Source of the DNA: Aquitalea pelogenes
Lineage (GTDB): Bacteria; Pseudomonadota; Gammaproteobacteria; Burkholderiales; Chromobacteriaceae
DNA: 64,000 nucleotides
NCBI RefSeq assembly: GCF_001515305.1
Contig: NZ_LNQV01000013.1
Coordinates: 36,155 to 100,154, forward strand
Direction of reading: 5' to 3'
Every line of letters starts with the position of its first letter. Position 1 is the stretch's first letter. Both the position numbers and the translations under genes were made by a program. The notes beneath the pieces were generated by a model. That model saw nothing but the letters and a program-made list of their open reading frames with translations, had not been told where the DNA came from and did not search any database. Below are positions 37,744-45,932 of the stretch, piece after piece.

Positions 37744-39587
37744 TGTACCTGGATAGACTGACAGGGGAGCAGTGTCATCAGCTACCCACCGTTATTGAGC
37801 CAGGGCGCTATCAGCTTGCTTCCAGCGGCCTGGTCTTTAATGGTCATACATCATCTTTTTCAGGTGTTCTGGTCAGTGATGGGAGTGATCGCTGTCTGCT
37901 GGGGGGGGAGGCGCACACTTTTGTTATGCCGCAGCCGTCCCAGGCTGCCAGTGCAGCGTTACTGTCCAAAACGGTCGAGTCGATAGACAAGGCGATTGAC
38001 GCTGATAAACAGCCGTCGGCGTTGGTTTCACCGTTAATGCCTGCCGCAATCATCGATGATCAGAGTCGTCTTCTTCCCTTCGAAGTGTGTTTGCTGGATG
38101 TCATGCAACAAGGACACCTGCATCACATATCGCAACGACCACGCCGCGACCTGCACTATGAAGATGAAGTGGTTGATATCGCGCGTGCGCGACGACTGGC
38201 AAAAGGGGCATTGGTGCATTTGTCATCGCACTCGGAGTGCTGGCAGCGGCAAACCCTAAGTGGCGTGATTCCCAAAAAAGTGCTTGCGCGTTTTAGTGAT
38301 GATGACTATGACATCTACGAAAACCGCGTCTATGCACGACTGTTAGATAAAATCGAGCGCTACTTGCGTTATCGTCTGTCCACTTTGGAGAGCTTGCAGA
38401 CAACCCTGGCGCAGGCGCTGGAGTTTTACCAATCAGAAGATATTGACTATCGTCTTTCGCACGAAATTTGCCGGCTGTGGGGGAAAACATTTGATCAGGA
38501 TGCGACCGCCAAAGTGTCGGCGCTGCTGTCCCAAACGCTGCAAACGCTGCAACGTCTCCACAAGATGGTTCTGGGTCTCAAGCAAAGTGGCCTGTATTTA
38601 GTCGTTAGCTGCCAAGCTCAGGTGACCGGTTCCTTGCATCTGACGAATATCCTTTGCCATGATCCTCATTATCGGCATGTGGCGGCGTTGTGGGACTTGC
38701 TGAATAAGACGGTGCTAAGTCATAAAGCCTCTCCTGCAGAACAGCTTGAACATAATCAATACCTGGTAGGTGCCTATTCGCGTTATGCCGGTCTTGTACT
38801 GCGGCATGCATTACTTCCCTATCTGGATGGAAATAATGAGGGAGTCTGGGCAGGAAGGGCTATACGACTCCAACAGAGTGGGTTGGAGTGGCAGTTGGTA
38901 TGCCTTGCTATTGGTGAGCATGCTGGGGAGGAGGTCTTGTTGACGGTGGTACCTTGGTTCAGCAGCCTACCGCGGCCTGAGGCACTACAGCCATGCCCTG
39001 AGAATAGGTTCATCGCCTGGCCTGGCAATGACCAGGCGCCTGATCAGGCTAGCTATCATCAGGGCTGGATTTTACTTTCACCATCTGACATGTACTGTGT
39101 GGAGCGCTTTGGGCAACTTGTTGATCAAGTGCTCTACCAAAAGGCTCTGCTTTTCTACGGGCGGCCCCTCACCAAAATACCGGAAAAGGTTTTGACTTTG
39201 GCTGACGGTATGCCTGGTGTGAAGGTTGACCATCAGGCACATTCACTGGTGCTACAGGAGACTGTGCCGGACGAGCTGGTTAATAAATTGAAAAATGCGC
39301 TTATAGCAGAAAATGCAACCCAGCAAAGTTGTGGGCTGGAGCAGCGTAATTTGATGCTACGTGCTTTTGAAAAATGTCCGGTATGCAATGAAAAAGTTCA
39401 GCTCGCCTTCCAAAAACCTGCAGGTTTCAGAGCAAATTGTAAGGAGTGTGGGACGGAACGCTATCTGCGGGAATCAAACGGTGTTTTTGTATTTGACCAA
39501 AAGATTTCTGGGGGTGAAGGCTTTTTGAAAGTAGGGCGTAGGGCATTTTCCATTCAGATACAGCGCCAGCCGTACAGTAGGTCTTGA
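37743..39587 (+). CDS. McrC-like DUF2357 protein with zinc ribbon
   Basis: A 614-residue protein starting in the stop of the McrB-like gene. The N-terminal two thirds (for example DLHYEDEVVDIARARRLAKG and RFSDDDYDIYENRVYARLLD) fit DUF2357 proteins that pair with McrB-like ATPases. A C-terminal zinc ribbon is clear: CPVCNEK (about residue 545) and CKECGTERYL (about 567). I do not see a convincing PD-(D/E)XK nuclease core, so the cutting activity that McrC normally provides may be missing or diverged. It is the last gene of the operon, followed by a strong hairpin. Confidence 0.75.
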   Translation: MYLDRLTGEQCHQLPTVIEPGRYQLASSGLVFNGHTSSFSGVLVSDGSDRCLLGGEAHTFVMPQPSQAASAALLSKTVESIDKAIDADKQPSALVSPLMPAAIIDDQSRLLPFEVCLLDVMQQGHLHHISQRPRRDLHYEDEVVDIARARRLAKGALVHLSSHSECWQRQTLSGVIPKKVLARFSDDDYDIYENRVYARLLDKIERYLRYRLSTLESLQTTLAQALEFYQSEDIDYRLSHEICRLWGKTFDQDATAKVSALLSQTLQTLQRLHKMVLGLKQSGLYLVVSCQAQVTGSLHLTNILCHDPHYRHVAALWDLLNKTVLSHKASPAEQLEHNQYLVGAYSRYAGLVLRHALLPYLDGNNEGVWAGRAIRLQQSGLEWQLVCLAIGEHAGEEVLLTVVPWFSSLPRPEALQPCPENRFIAWPGNDQAPDQASYHQGWILLSPSDMYCVERFGQLVDQVLYQKALLFYGRPLTKIPEKVLTLADGMPGVKVDHQAHSLVLQETVPDELVNKLKNALIAENATQQSCGLEQRNLMLRAFEKCPVCNEKVQLAFQKPAGFRANCKECGTERYLRESNGVFVFDQKISGGEGFLKVGRRAFSIQIQRQPYSRS

Positions 39588-39602
39588 AGACATAGCAGCC
39601 TG

Positions 39603-39633
39603 CCGCACCAGGTCGATGGTAGACCTGGTGCGG
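39603..39633 (+). terminator. Long hairpin after the TerY-P operon
   Basis: Perfect 12-base arms CCGCACCAGGTC and GACCTGGTGCGG around a seven-base loop, 15 bases past the stop codon. The T-rich stretch comes only later, so termination is likely but not classical. Confidence 0.6.
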
Positions 39634-39876
39634 CCCATTTAAGCTTGTTTTCTTTCTGTTTGTACATCGCAATGGCTTTGTATCGGTGTGGGAGTGGCCC
39701 GGACCGGTTGCGTACCTCCAATAAAGCGCGAGATGTCCGTGCGCTCTGGAAAAATCCTCCAATAAATTTATTTTTCATAAAATAATTTACTTCGTTACCC
39801 ATGGTTTATTTTCTGAATTTCCTGCAAGTCGCTGAAAGTTAATAACTTTTAATCCGTCACTTCGCGTGCCAGTCCT

Positions 39877-39892
39877 TGGCACGCTTATGGCT
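39877..39892 (+). promoter_or_regulatory. Sigma-54 type promoter of DUF4258 copy 2
   Basis: TGGCACG, CTTA, TGGCT with exact GG/GC spacing. The DUF4258 start is 32 bases downstream. It is nearly the same as the element before copy 1. Confidence 0.7.
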
Positions 39893-39924
39893 CTAGTGGG
39901 GTATACCCAACCAGGAGCCGCGCC

Positions 39925-40244
39925 ATGATAACCGCATCACCGCAAGCCCTTGCCAATCATCCTCTGGTACCCCACGCCTGGCAGCGTATGCAGCAGCGTG
40001 GCATTGCGCCTGCATTGGTGGAGCAGGTGCTGCGTTATGGCCGGGTGATCTATGCGCGTGGCCTCTGTTTCCGGGTAGTAGGCCGTCGTGAAGTGGATTT
40101 CTTTGCTGCACGCGGCATCAATCTGCGCGCTGCTGAAGGCATACACGTGCTGGTGCAGCCGGACGGTTCTGTCCTCACCACTTATCGCAACCATGACTTG
40201 CGCGCCTACGTCCACGTAAACGCAAGCATGCGATGCATCACTGA
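39925..40244 (+). pseudogene. DUF4258 domain protein, copy 2, one base missing near the end
   Basis: It matches copy 1 (26904-27224) closely over its whole length: the first ten residues are identical, as is VLVQPDGSVLTTYRNHDLRA near the end. Then copy 1 has GCGCCATACG where this copy has GCGCCTACG; the missing A shifts the frame. With the A restored it ends at 40244 with the same basic tail and is 106 residues, like copy 1. The same promoter and ribosome site are present. The unrestored reading adds an unrelated tail and runs into the next gene. Function as for copy 1, unknown but RelE-fold-like. Confidence 0.8.
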
Positions 40245-40280
40245 TTCCCTTTTTCATAAATCCAACGGAGCCTATTGCTT

Positions 40281-40670
40281 ATGCAAGCCCACATCGCCCT
40301 TGATCACGTCCGCCATTCCCTGTGCCAACGCCTTGGCCTGACCGCCCTCGATCATCCGCTGCGCAGCAAAGTGCAGTACTTCCGCACACCGGCTGGACGG
40401 GTATTCGGCCTGCGGGTAGGTGACCTGGTGGCCGGCCGCTTCAACCATAAGAGCATTGAGCTGATTCTGGAGCCGGTTTGCTTGCCAGCCAGCTTGGCCA
40501 GCCATGCGGAGTGTCTGGTGCAGCCGTATCGTGGCAGCTCTACCCGCCAGCCCAGCAAGGGCGTTGATTTGAAAGATGCGCAGACGCGGGTGCGGCTGGA
40601 TAGCTTGCTGGCGCTGGACGCTTTGCTGGCTTGGTACGCCAGCAGCCAGCAGCCTGTGCACGCAGCCTGA
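40281..40670 (+). CDS. Unknown small protein upstream of rmuC
   Basis: A 129-residue protein starting at MQAHIALDHV with GGAG upstream. No domain is recognised. It has RSKVQYFRTPAGRVFGLRV and VDLKDAQTRVRLDSLLALDA. It sits 36 bases after the corrected end of DUF4258 copy 2 and 34 bases before rmuC, so all three may be one sigma-54-driven unit. That link is inferred. Confidence 0.65.
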   Translation: MQAHIALDHVRHSLCQRLGLTALDHPLRSKVQYFRTPAGRVFGLRVGDLVAGRFNHKSIELILEPVCLPASLASHAECLVQPYRGSSTRQPSKGVDLKDAQTRVRLDSLLALDALLAWYASSQQPVHAA

Positions 40671-40704
40671 TTTGTTGTCCTCATTTACCGGAGAGCCCGT
40701 ACCA

Positions 40705-42309
40705 ATGCCCCAGTCCCTTTTCTATCTTGTGTTGTTTGTTGCCTTGTCACTGTTGGGTGTGCTGTGGCAGATGCAGCGTAAACAGCAGCGGCTGTCTGCA
40801 TTGCTGGCCAAGCAGGATTGGCAAAGCCAAAGCCAGCAACCACTGCTGGATAAGCTGCAAAACGATAACGCCGCACTGCAAGGCCGGGCGCAGGCGCTGC
40901 AGGACAGCTTGCTGCACAGCCAGCTACAAGGAGAGCGGCAAGCAGCTGAGCTGGAACAGCATCAGCGGCTAGTGCCGGCGCTCAGGCAAGAGCTGTTGGC
41001 CGCTACGCAGCAGGTGCAGGATGTGTTACGCGATGCGGCGGAGCTGAAGACGCGGATTGGTCAGCAGGAAGCCAGCTTGCAGGCGACCACCGCCAAGTGT
41101 CAGGAGGCGCAGAACGAGCTGGCGGACTGGCGGCGGCGCAGTCAGTCCGCCGAGGCCGCGCTGGCCAGTGTGCGCGCGGAAAATGCCGAGCTTCAAACAC
41201 GGCTGGATGCCGAGCGTGAACAGGCCATTGAAAAACTCAAGCTGTTGCAACAGGCCCGGGAGCAGTTGTCTGACCAGTTTCGTGTGTTGGCTAACCAGAT
41301 TCTGGAAGAAAAAAGTGCCCGTTTTGCCGAGCAGAACAAAACCTCGCTGGGGAGCTTGCTGGAGCCGCTGCGCGAGCGCATAGCCGAGTTCCAGTTGCGG
41401 GTGGAGCAGACCTACGACAAGGAAAGCAAGGAACGATTGAGCTTGCAAAACGAGGTGGCGCGCCTGGCGGCATTGAATCAGCAGATTAGTGCCGATGCGG
41501 TCAACCTGACCCAGGCACTCAAGGGCAGTAACAAGACACAAGGCACCTGGGGCGAGCTGGTGCTGGAGCGGGTGCTGGCGTCTTCGGGTTTGCGCCGGGG
41601 GGAGGAGTACGTGTTGCAGGCGGCGCTGGGCAATGACGATGGCGCGCTGCTGCGGCCGGATGTGATTGTGCATCTGCCGGAAGACAAGCACATGGTGATT
41701 GATTCCAAAGTTTCGCTCACCGCCTACGAGCGCTATGCCTCGGCCAGTGATGAGGCGACGCGGGTGGAGCAACTGCGTTTGCACTTGGCCTCGGTACGGC
41801 AGCAGGTGCGCAACTTGTCCGAGAAAAACTACCAACAGTTACATGGCTTGCAGTCACTGGATTTCGTGCTGATGTTTATTCCGGTTGAGCCTGCCTTCAT
41901 GCTGGCGGTGGCTGAGGATGACACGCTGTTTGCAGATGCCTTTGAGCGCAATGTGTTGATCGTCAGCCCCAGCACACTGCTGGCGACACTGCGCACCATT
42001 GCCAGCATCTGGCGCCGTGAAATGCAGGGGCGTAATGCTCAGGAGATTGCCCAGCATTGCGGCCGTCTGTATGACAAGTTTGTCGGCTTTGTCACGGACC
42101 TGGAGGAGATAGGCAAACGGCTGGATGCCGCGCAAAAAGCCTATGGCATGGCACACAACAAGCTGGTGGCCGGGCGTGGCAACCTGATTGCCCAGGCGGA
42201 AAAAGTGCGCAAACTAGGTGTGAAGCCTTCCAGACAAATCCGGGTGGATTTGCTGACCGATGAGGAGGACATGTCCTTACCTGCCGCCAGTCAGAGCGAA
42301 TGTGTTTGA
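40705..42309 (+). CDS. rmuC: RmuC family protein
   Basis: A 534-residue protein (start MPQSLFYLV with GGAG upstream). An N-terminal membrane segment (residues 3-20) precedes a long coiled coil (about 25-240). The RmuC domain follows, with QGTWGELVLERVLASSGL, DVIVHLPEDKHMVIDSKVSL (a restriction-endonuclease-like D...DSK motif) and LDFVLMFIPVEPAFMLAV. RmuC is known to limit DNA inversions between short repeats and is predicted to be a nuclease. It is usually a core chromosomal gene; here it lies inside the island, so it is either an extra copy used in defence or captured cargo. Confidence 0.9.
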   Translation: MPQSLFYLVLFVALSLLGVLWQMQRKQQRLSALLAKQDWQSQSQQPLLDKLQNDNAALQGRAQALQDSLLHSQLQGERQAAELEQHQRLVPALRQELLAATQQVQDVLRDAAELKTRIGQQEASLQATTAKCQEAQNELADWRRRSQSAEAALASVRAENAELQTRLDAEREQAIEKLKLLQQAREQLSDQFRVLANQILEEKSARFAEQNKTSLGSLLEPLRERIAEFQLRVEQTYDKESKERLSLQNEVARLAALNQQISADAVNLTQALKGSNKTQGTWGELVLERVLASSGLRRGEEYVLQAALGNDDGALLRPDVIVHLPEDKHMVIDSKVSLTAYERYASASDEATRVEQLRLHLASVRQQVRNLSEKNYQQLHGLQSLDFVLMFIPVEPAFMLAVAEDDTLFADAFERNVLIVSPSTLLATLRTIASIWRREMQGRNAQEIAQHCGRLYDKFVGFVTDLEEIGKRLDAAQKAYGMAHNKLVAGRGNLIAQAEKVRKLGVKPSRQIRVDLLTDEEDMSLPAASQSECV

Positions 42310-42509
42310 GTGAGATATAGCCTGAAAGAGCAGGCTTGATGTGTTTTCATGTTCAAATCATATGCGAATGTGATATTTTATCGGGCTTTGCCTTGCCGGT
42401 GCCTGCTATGCCGCTTTATCTGGTTTTTCAGAAAAATTGGCATTTCAGTCATTGAGGCCATTCAGCCAGATCATTAAGTCCTGTTTCACGATTGGATAAG
42501 GGAGTACGC

Positions 42510-45500
42510 ATGCAAGTTGCCACCAGGTTGGTTTCGCCCTTTGCAGGCTGGTTGGTATCCATGTTGCAGACGCGTGGTTTGCAGCAGCCGGATGGTCGTC
42601 CGCTGTATCGCTATCGTTTGACTGAAGCAGAATTCGACAGCTTGGCCCAGTTGCTGAACAGCCGGGCCCAGGCAGATATCCACTTATTGGCCAAACAAAA
42701 CGGTTTTTGTGCCTGTTGGTTTCTTTTCGCCGCAGAATGGTGGCGGCGCCAGTATGCCGGTGGGGCCTGGGCCTGGGGACCCATCTTGCAAGGCGCTGGC
42801 ATCCGGCAAGAAGTCTCCCATAACACGCGGGGTGATTGGGTGAATGTGGCGGTGGCTTATTGGCAGCTGGATGACAAGATTGCCAGCGGCAAACGCTTTC
42901 TGGGGCGGGTGGTGTCAAATGGTGGACTGCCATTGCGCTTGCTGCATGAGGCGGCTTCCGGTGTCACCCGGCTATTGAATATGGTGCAGCATGAAATGGC
43001 TGTCAGCCGCGTGCCGATGAGTGATGAGCAAGTGCTGGCGGCGCTTACGGAAGGCGCGCGCTATTTGCCGGAGAGCTATCGCCAGAAACACGTGCTAGAG
43101 CTGCTGGCTGAGGTGTTGCAGACCGTCAAGCGGCTCAATGGCAAGTTGGGCAGTGCTGAAGGTGAGGACCCGGTAGCGCGCCTGGATCGATTGCATCCGG
43201 GCTGGATAGATGAGTTTCCACTGCAGCTGGCACCGGAACATGCCCGTTCCTTGCTGGGTGGCCTAGTGCGTCGGGCACAGGCCAATACCGAAACGCGCCT
43301 TTTTCACATCGTGCGTCAGCTGCGTTTTGATTCTCAGGGGCGGCCAGCCCGGTTGGAAACCGTACTGGAAACGGCCAACCGTATCGAGATGGCCCGCCTG
43401 CTGTGTTTGCTAGGGTGGGATGGTGAGATTGAGGATCACCATAGGCTGCCGGCTTCTATTGATTTGGTGCTGGTCTGCGATATGACATCTTTGCCGGTAG
43501 GCCGGTTGAACCGGCGCGACGGTGTCTATCAGATCCATGTCGAGCGGCCCAGCTTGCCGTCTAGCTGGCTGGGGCAGGATATCCGGCTTGAGCTATCACG
43601 CTTTGGCGAGTCACTGGGGCATATCGAACTACCGGGTGGTGACGCGCCTGATACCCAGCAGCCCTGGGTGTTTGAAGACAGCGTACCGGTAGCTCGCTTG
43701 CTGGGCGTGGGCAGCATGCGCTTGCGGGATAGCCGCTGCATCGTGCTGTCTTCGCCGGAGGCGACGGTATTTCACTTGCTGGAAGATCCTGTGTCCTTGG
43801 GCATGCTCAATGAGATGCAGGTTGTACGCAGTGGTAGCGGTGCGTTAACCGTCACCATGCAGGCCATTTCCTATCAAATTGTTTGTGGTGATAGCACGGC
43901 CAGAGAGGCGGGTACGCTGGTATGGTATGGCCGCCAGCTGGCCCATTGCCAGTCCATTCCGTCCCGGGTATTCGCTGGCGATGAGGACGCCTATGAGGTC
44001 TTGCCAAGCGGAGAACGGCGCAAGATTCCGCGTAGTGAGTTGTTTTGGCAATTTGAACGCGGGAAGTTTCTGCCGTTTACCGGCCCACGTCAGCCTGGCT
44101 GCGGCTGGCTGATCTGGAAGCAGGCCAGCCAGATCAAAAACCGGGTAAAAGCGGTTTGCCTGCCCCCCACTGCCAAAATTCGTATCGAACCTGAAACCAA
44201 TGGCCTGAATGATGGGGCGATTGTATTGCAAGACTGGCCGGTGGTGTCGGTATCGGTGCTGTCTGACACCGTCGCGATGCAGGCAACACGTAGCGGCAAT
44301 GACTGGACATTGCGTTGTCGCAAACTGACCGCTACCCCGCCTGTGAGCCTGATGCTGGCATTGCGTTGGCCAGGGGGCGCCACGCAGCGGCTAACCTTGC
44401 CTTATCCGGTGGATGGGGCCTTCCTGTACAACGATCAGGGCGAGGCAGTCACACCCGGCCAGCAGCTGTCGGTGGCGGATTTACTGCATTTAAATATCCG
44501 GGTGCAGTGTGCTACGCAACGTCGCTGGAAAGTGTATTTGCAGCTGTTAGACAGCCATGGCCAGGAGCTCACGGCGCGTGAGTTTCCGGTCAGGTTTGCC
44601 GCCGACAGTATCGTGACGGATTTGCGCTTGTTTGAATTGCAGAATGATGTGCTGGAATTACTGGCCAGCGTGGATGAGCTGGACGCACAAGTGCGTATCA
44701 GCATCCGGCGCGATGGCAGTGAGCGTTGCAGTCTGATGGTGGCACGTTACCGCCATCGGCTGCTCCGCGAGCCAGGTCATGTTGCGCTATCGCATATCGC
44801 GCCCCTGCCTGCTGACGAAATCTTGCGAAGTACCCGTTTGCTAGCCTTGCCGATGTTGGCACCAGATAGCCAGCCGCTTGAGTTGGAGGCCAGACAGTCA
44901 GAGCTGGCTTGTACCGGGCGCTGGGTGTTTGATGAGGCCCGGGTCGACCCTGGCGTATGGTTGATCTATCCGGCGTCAGGGACAGCTTTGGATTGTCGGC
45001 CAATTGCCTGGTATGTGCCACCGCGCTTTGCGGGTCCTGCGCCGCGCTATGAAGGGCTTCTCGCAGCCATGACGTTGACGTCTCGCCCGGAGCGGCTGAC
45101 GGCCTTGTGCCGGCAGTTTGACATTATGGCTGACAATCCATCTCATCCGGACTGGCAACGGGTCCGCCAGTATGTCAATCAGCTAGGCCATTTGCCATTG
45201 GCGGGGCTGGACTTGTGGGTCGCCTTAAGCCAGTGTCCGCGTGCAGTCATTATGGCGCTGCTAATAGTGGATGAATTTGCCGATCGCATTGCTCATCGGC
45301 TAAGTGGCGAGCTGCCGTTTGAATGGATCCTGACTGCCCCACAAGACTGGTTGGCTGCGGTATCAATCGCAGCATCGAGCTTGGCTGGCACGGATGAGCG
45401 CGAGAGAAGAATGTTACGACGTGAATTCGAAGTGAAACTTGAATGGCTACGTCGCATTTACCCATCCATGGAGCTTTCTATATCCCTTGCTCTATCACGC

Positions 45501-45932
45501 GGATTATTGCGCAAACAATCTCCTGAAGTCGAACTACTACTTGCGGAGCCTGAAAGCATTCGTCATCCCTGGCTCGAGCGTTTGGTTGGGGCCGAATGCA
45601 GTGATGTTCAATGCATGCTACAGCGAGTTAGTGGTGCGGAACGTGGGCCCGCAGAGCTGAAGTCTTACGCCCGTAGATTTGCTGACTCAGTGAGAGGTAA
45701 GCAACTACTGAAGAATTTTCGTGTACCTCAAGATGACTGGAAATACCCGCTCGCTGTAGTTCCCCTTGCTGTTGCTTACGACATAGCAGAGGGGCGGGTA
45801 CCTGATTGGTTGGGAAATCGTGGCCGGATGGTTGCCTTGCGCAACTACCGTAGTTTCGATGCCCACTGGTTTGATGAAGCTTATAAAGTGGCGCTGGTAT
45901 GCGCCTTTGACGATGGACTGATTAACGTATGA
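42510..45932 (+). CDS. druH: Druantia type III protein DruH, probable
   Basis: A 1140-residue protein starting at MQVATRLVSPF with AAGGGA upstream. It has no enzyme motif that I recognise. The call rests on length, order and partner. Type III Druantia consists of DruH (about 1100 residues, no known domain) and the giant DUF1998 helicase DruE, in this order; here the stop overlaps the druE start by four bases (ATGA). Sequence comparison with DruH was not possible. DruH probably works with DruE against phage DNA; the mechanism is not known. Confidence 0.7.
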   Translation: MQVATRLVSPFAGWLVSMLQTRGLQQPDGRPLYRYRLTEAEFDSLAQLLNSRAQADIHLLAKQNGFCACWFLFAAEWWRRQYAGGAWAWGPILQGAGIRQEVSHNTRGDWVNVAVAYWQLDDKIASGKRFLGRVVSNGGLPLRLLHEAASGVTRLLNMVQHEMAVSRVPMSDEQVLAALTEGARYLPESYRQKHVLELLAEVLQTVKRLNGKLGSAEGEDPVARLDRLHPGWIDEFPLQLAPEHARSLLGGLVRRAQANTETRLFHIVRQLRFDSQGRPARLETVLETANRIEMARLLCLLGWDGEIEDHHRLPASIDLVLVCDMTSLPVGRLNRRDGVYQIHVERPSLPSSWLGQDIRLELSRFGESLGHIELPGGDAPDTQQPWVFEDSVPVARLLGVGSMRLRDSRCIVLSSPEATVFHLLEDPVSLGMLNEMQVVRSGSGALTVTMQAISYQIVCGDSTAREAGTLVWYGRQLAHCQSIPSRVFAGDEDAYEVLPSGERRKIPRSELFWQFERGKFLPFTGPRQPGCGWLIWKQASQIKNRVKAVCLPPTAKIRIEPETNGLNDGAIVLQDWPVVSVSVLSDTVAMQATRSGNDWTLRCRKLTATPPVSLMLALRWPGGATQRLTLPYPVDGAFLYNDQGEAVTPGQQLSVADLLHLNIRVQCATQRRWKVYLQLLDSHGQELTAREFPVRFAADSIVTDLRLFELQNDVLELLASVDELDAQVRISIRRDGSERCSLMVARYRHRLLREPGHVALSHIAPLPADEILRSTRLLALPMLAPDSQPLELEARQSELACTGRWVFDEARVDPGVWLIYPASGTALDCRPIAWYVPPRFAGPAPRYEGLLAAMTLTSRPERLTALCRQFDIMADNPSHPDWQRVRQYVNQLGHLPLAGLDLWVALSQCPRAVIMALLIVDEFADRIAHRLSGELPFEWILTAPQDWLAAVSIAASSLAGTDERERRMLRREFEVKLEWLRRIYPSMELSISLALSRGLLRKQSPEVELLLAEPESIRHPWLERLVGAECSDVQCMLQRVSGAERGPAELKSYARRFADSVRGKQLLKNFRVPQDDWKYPLAVVPLAVAYDIAEGRVPDWLGNRGRMVALRNYRSFDAHWFDEAYKVALVCAFDDGLINV

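Noticed and set aside
26855..40244. CRISPR-like or phage-like array formed by the two DUF4258 copies
   Set aside because: Only two copies about 13 kb apart; no spacer-repeat pattern is seen anywhere in the window.
42392..42408. Possible -24/-12 element before druH
   Set aside because: Only GG and GC at correct spacing; other positions are poor and such matches occur by chance.
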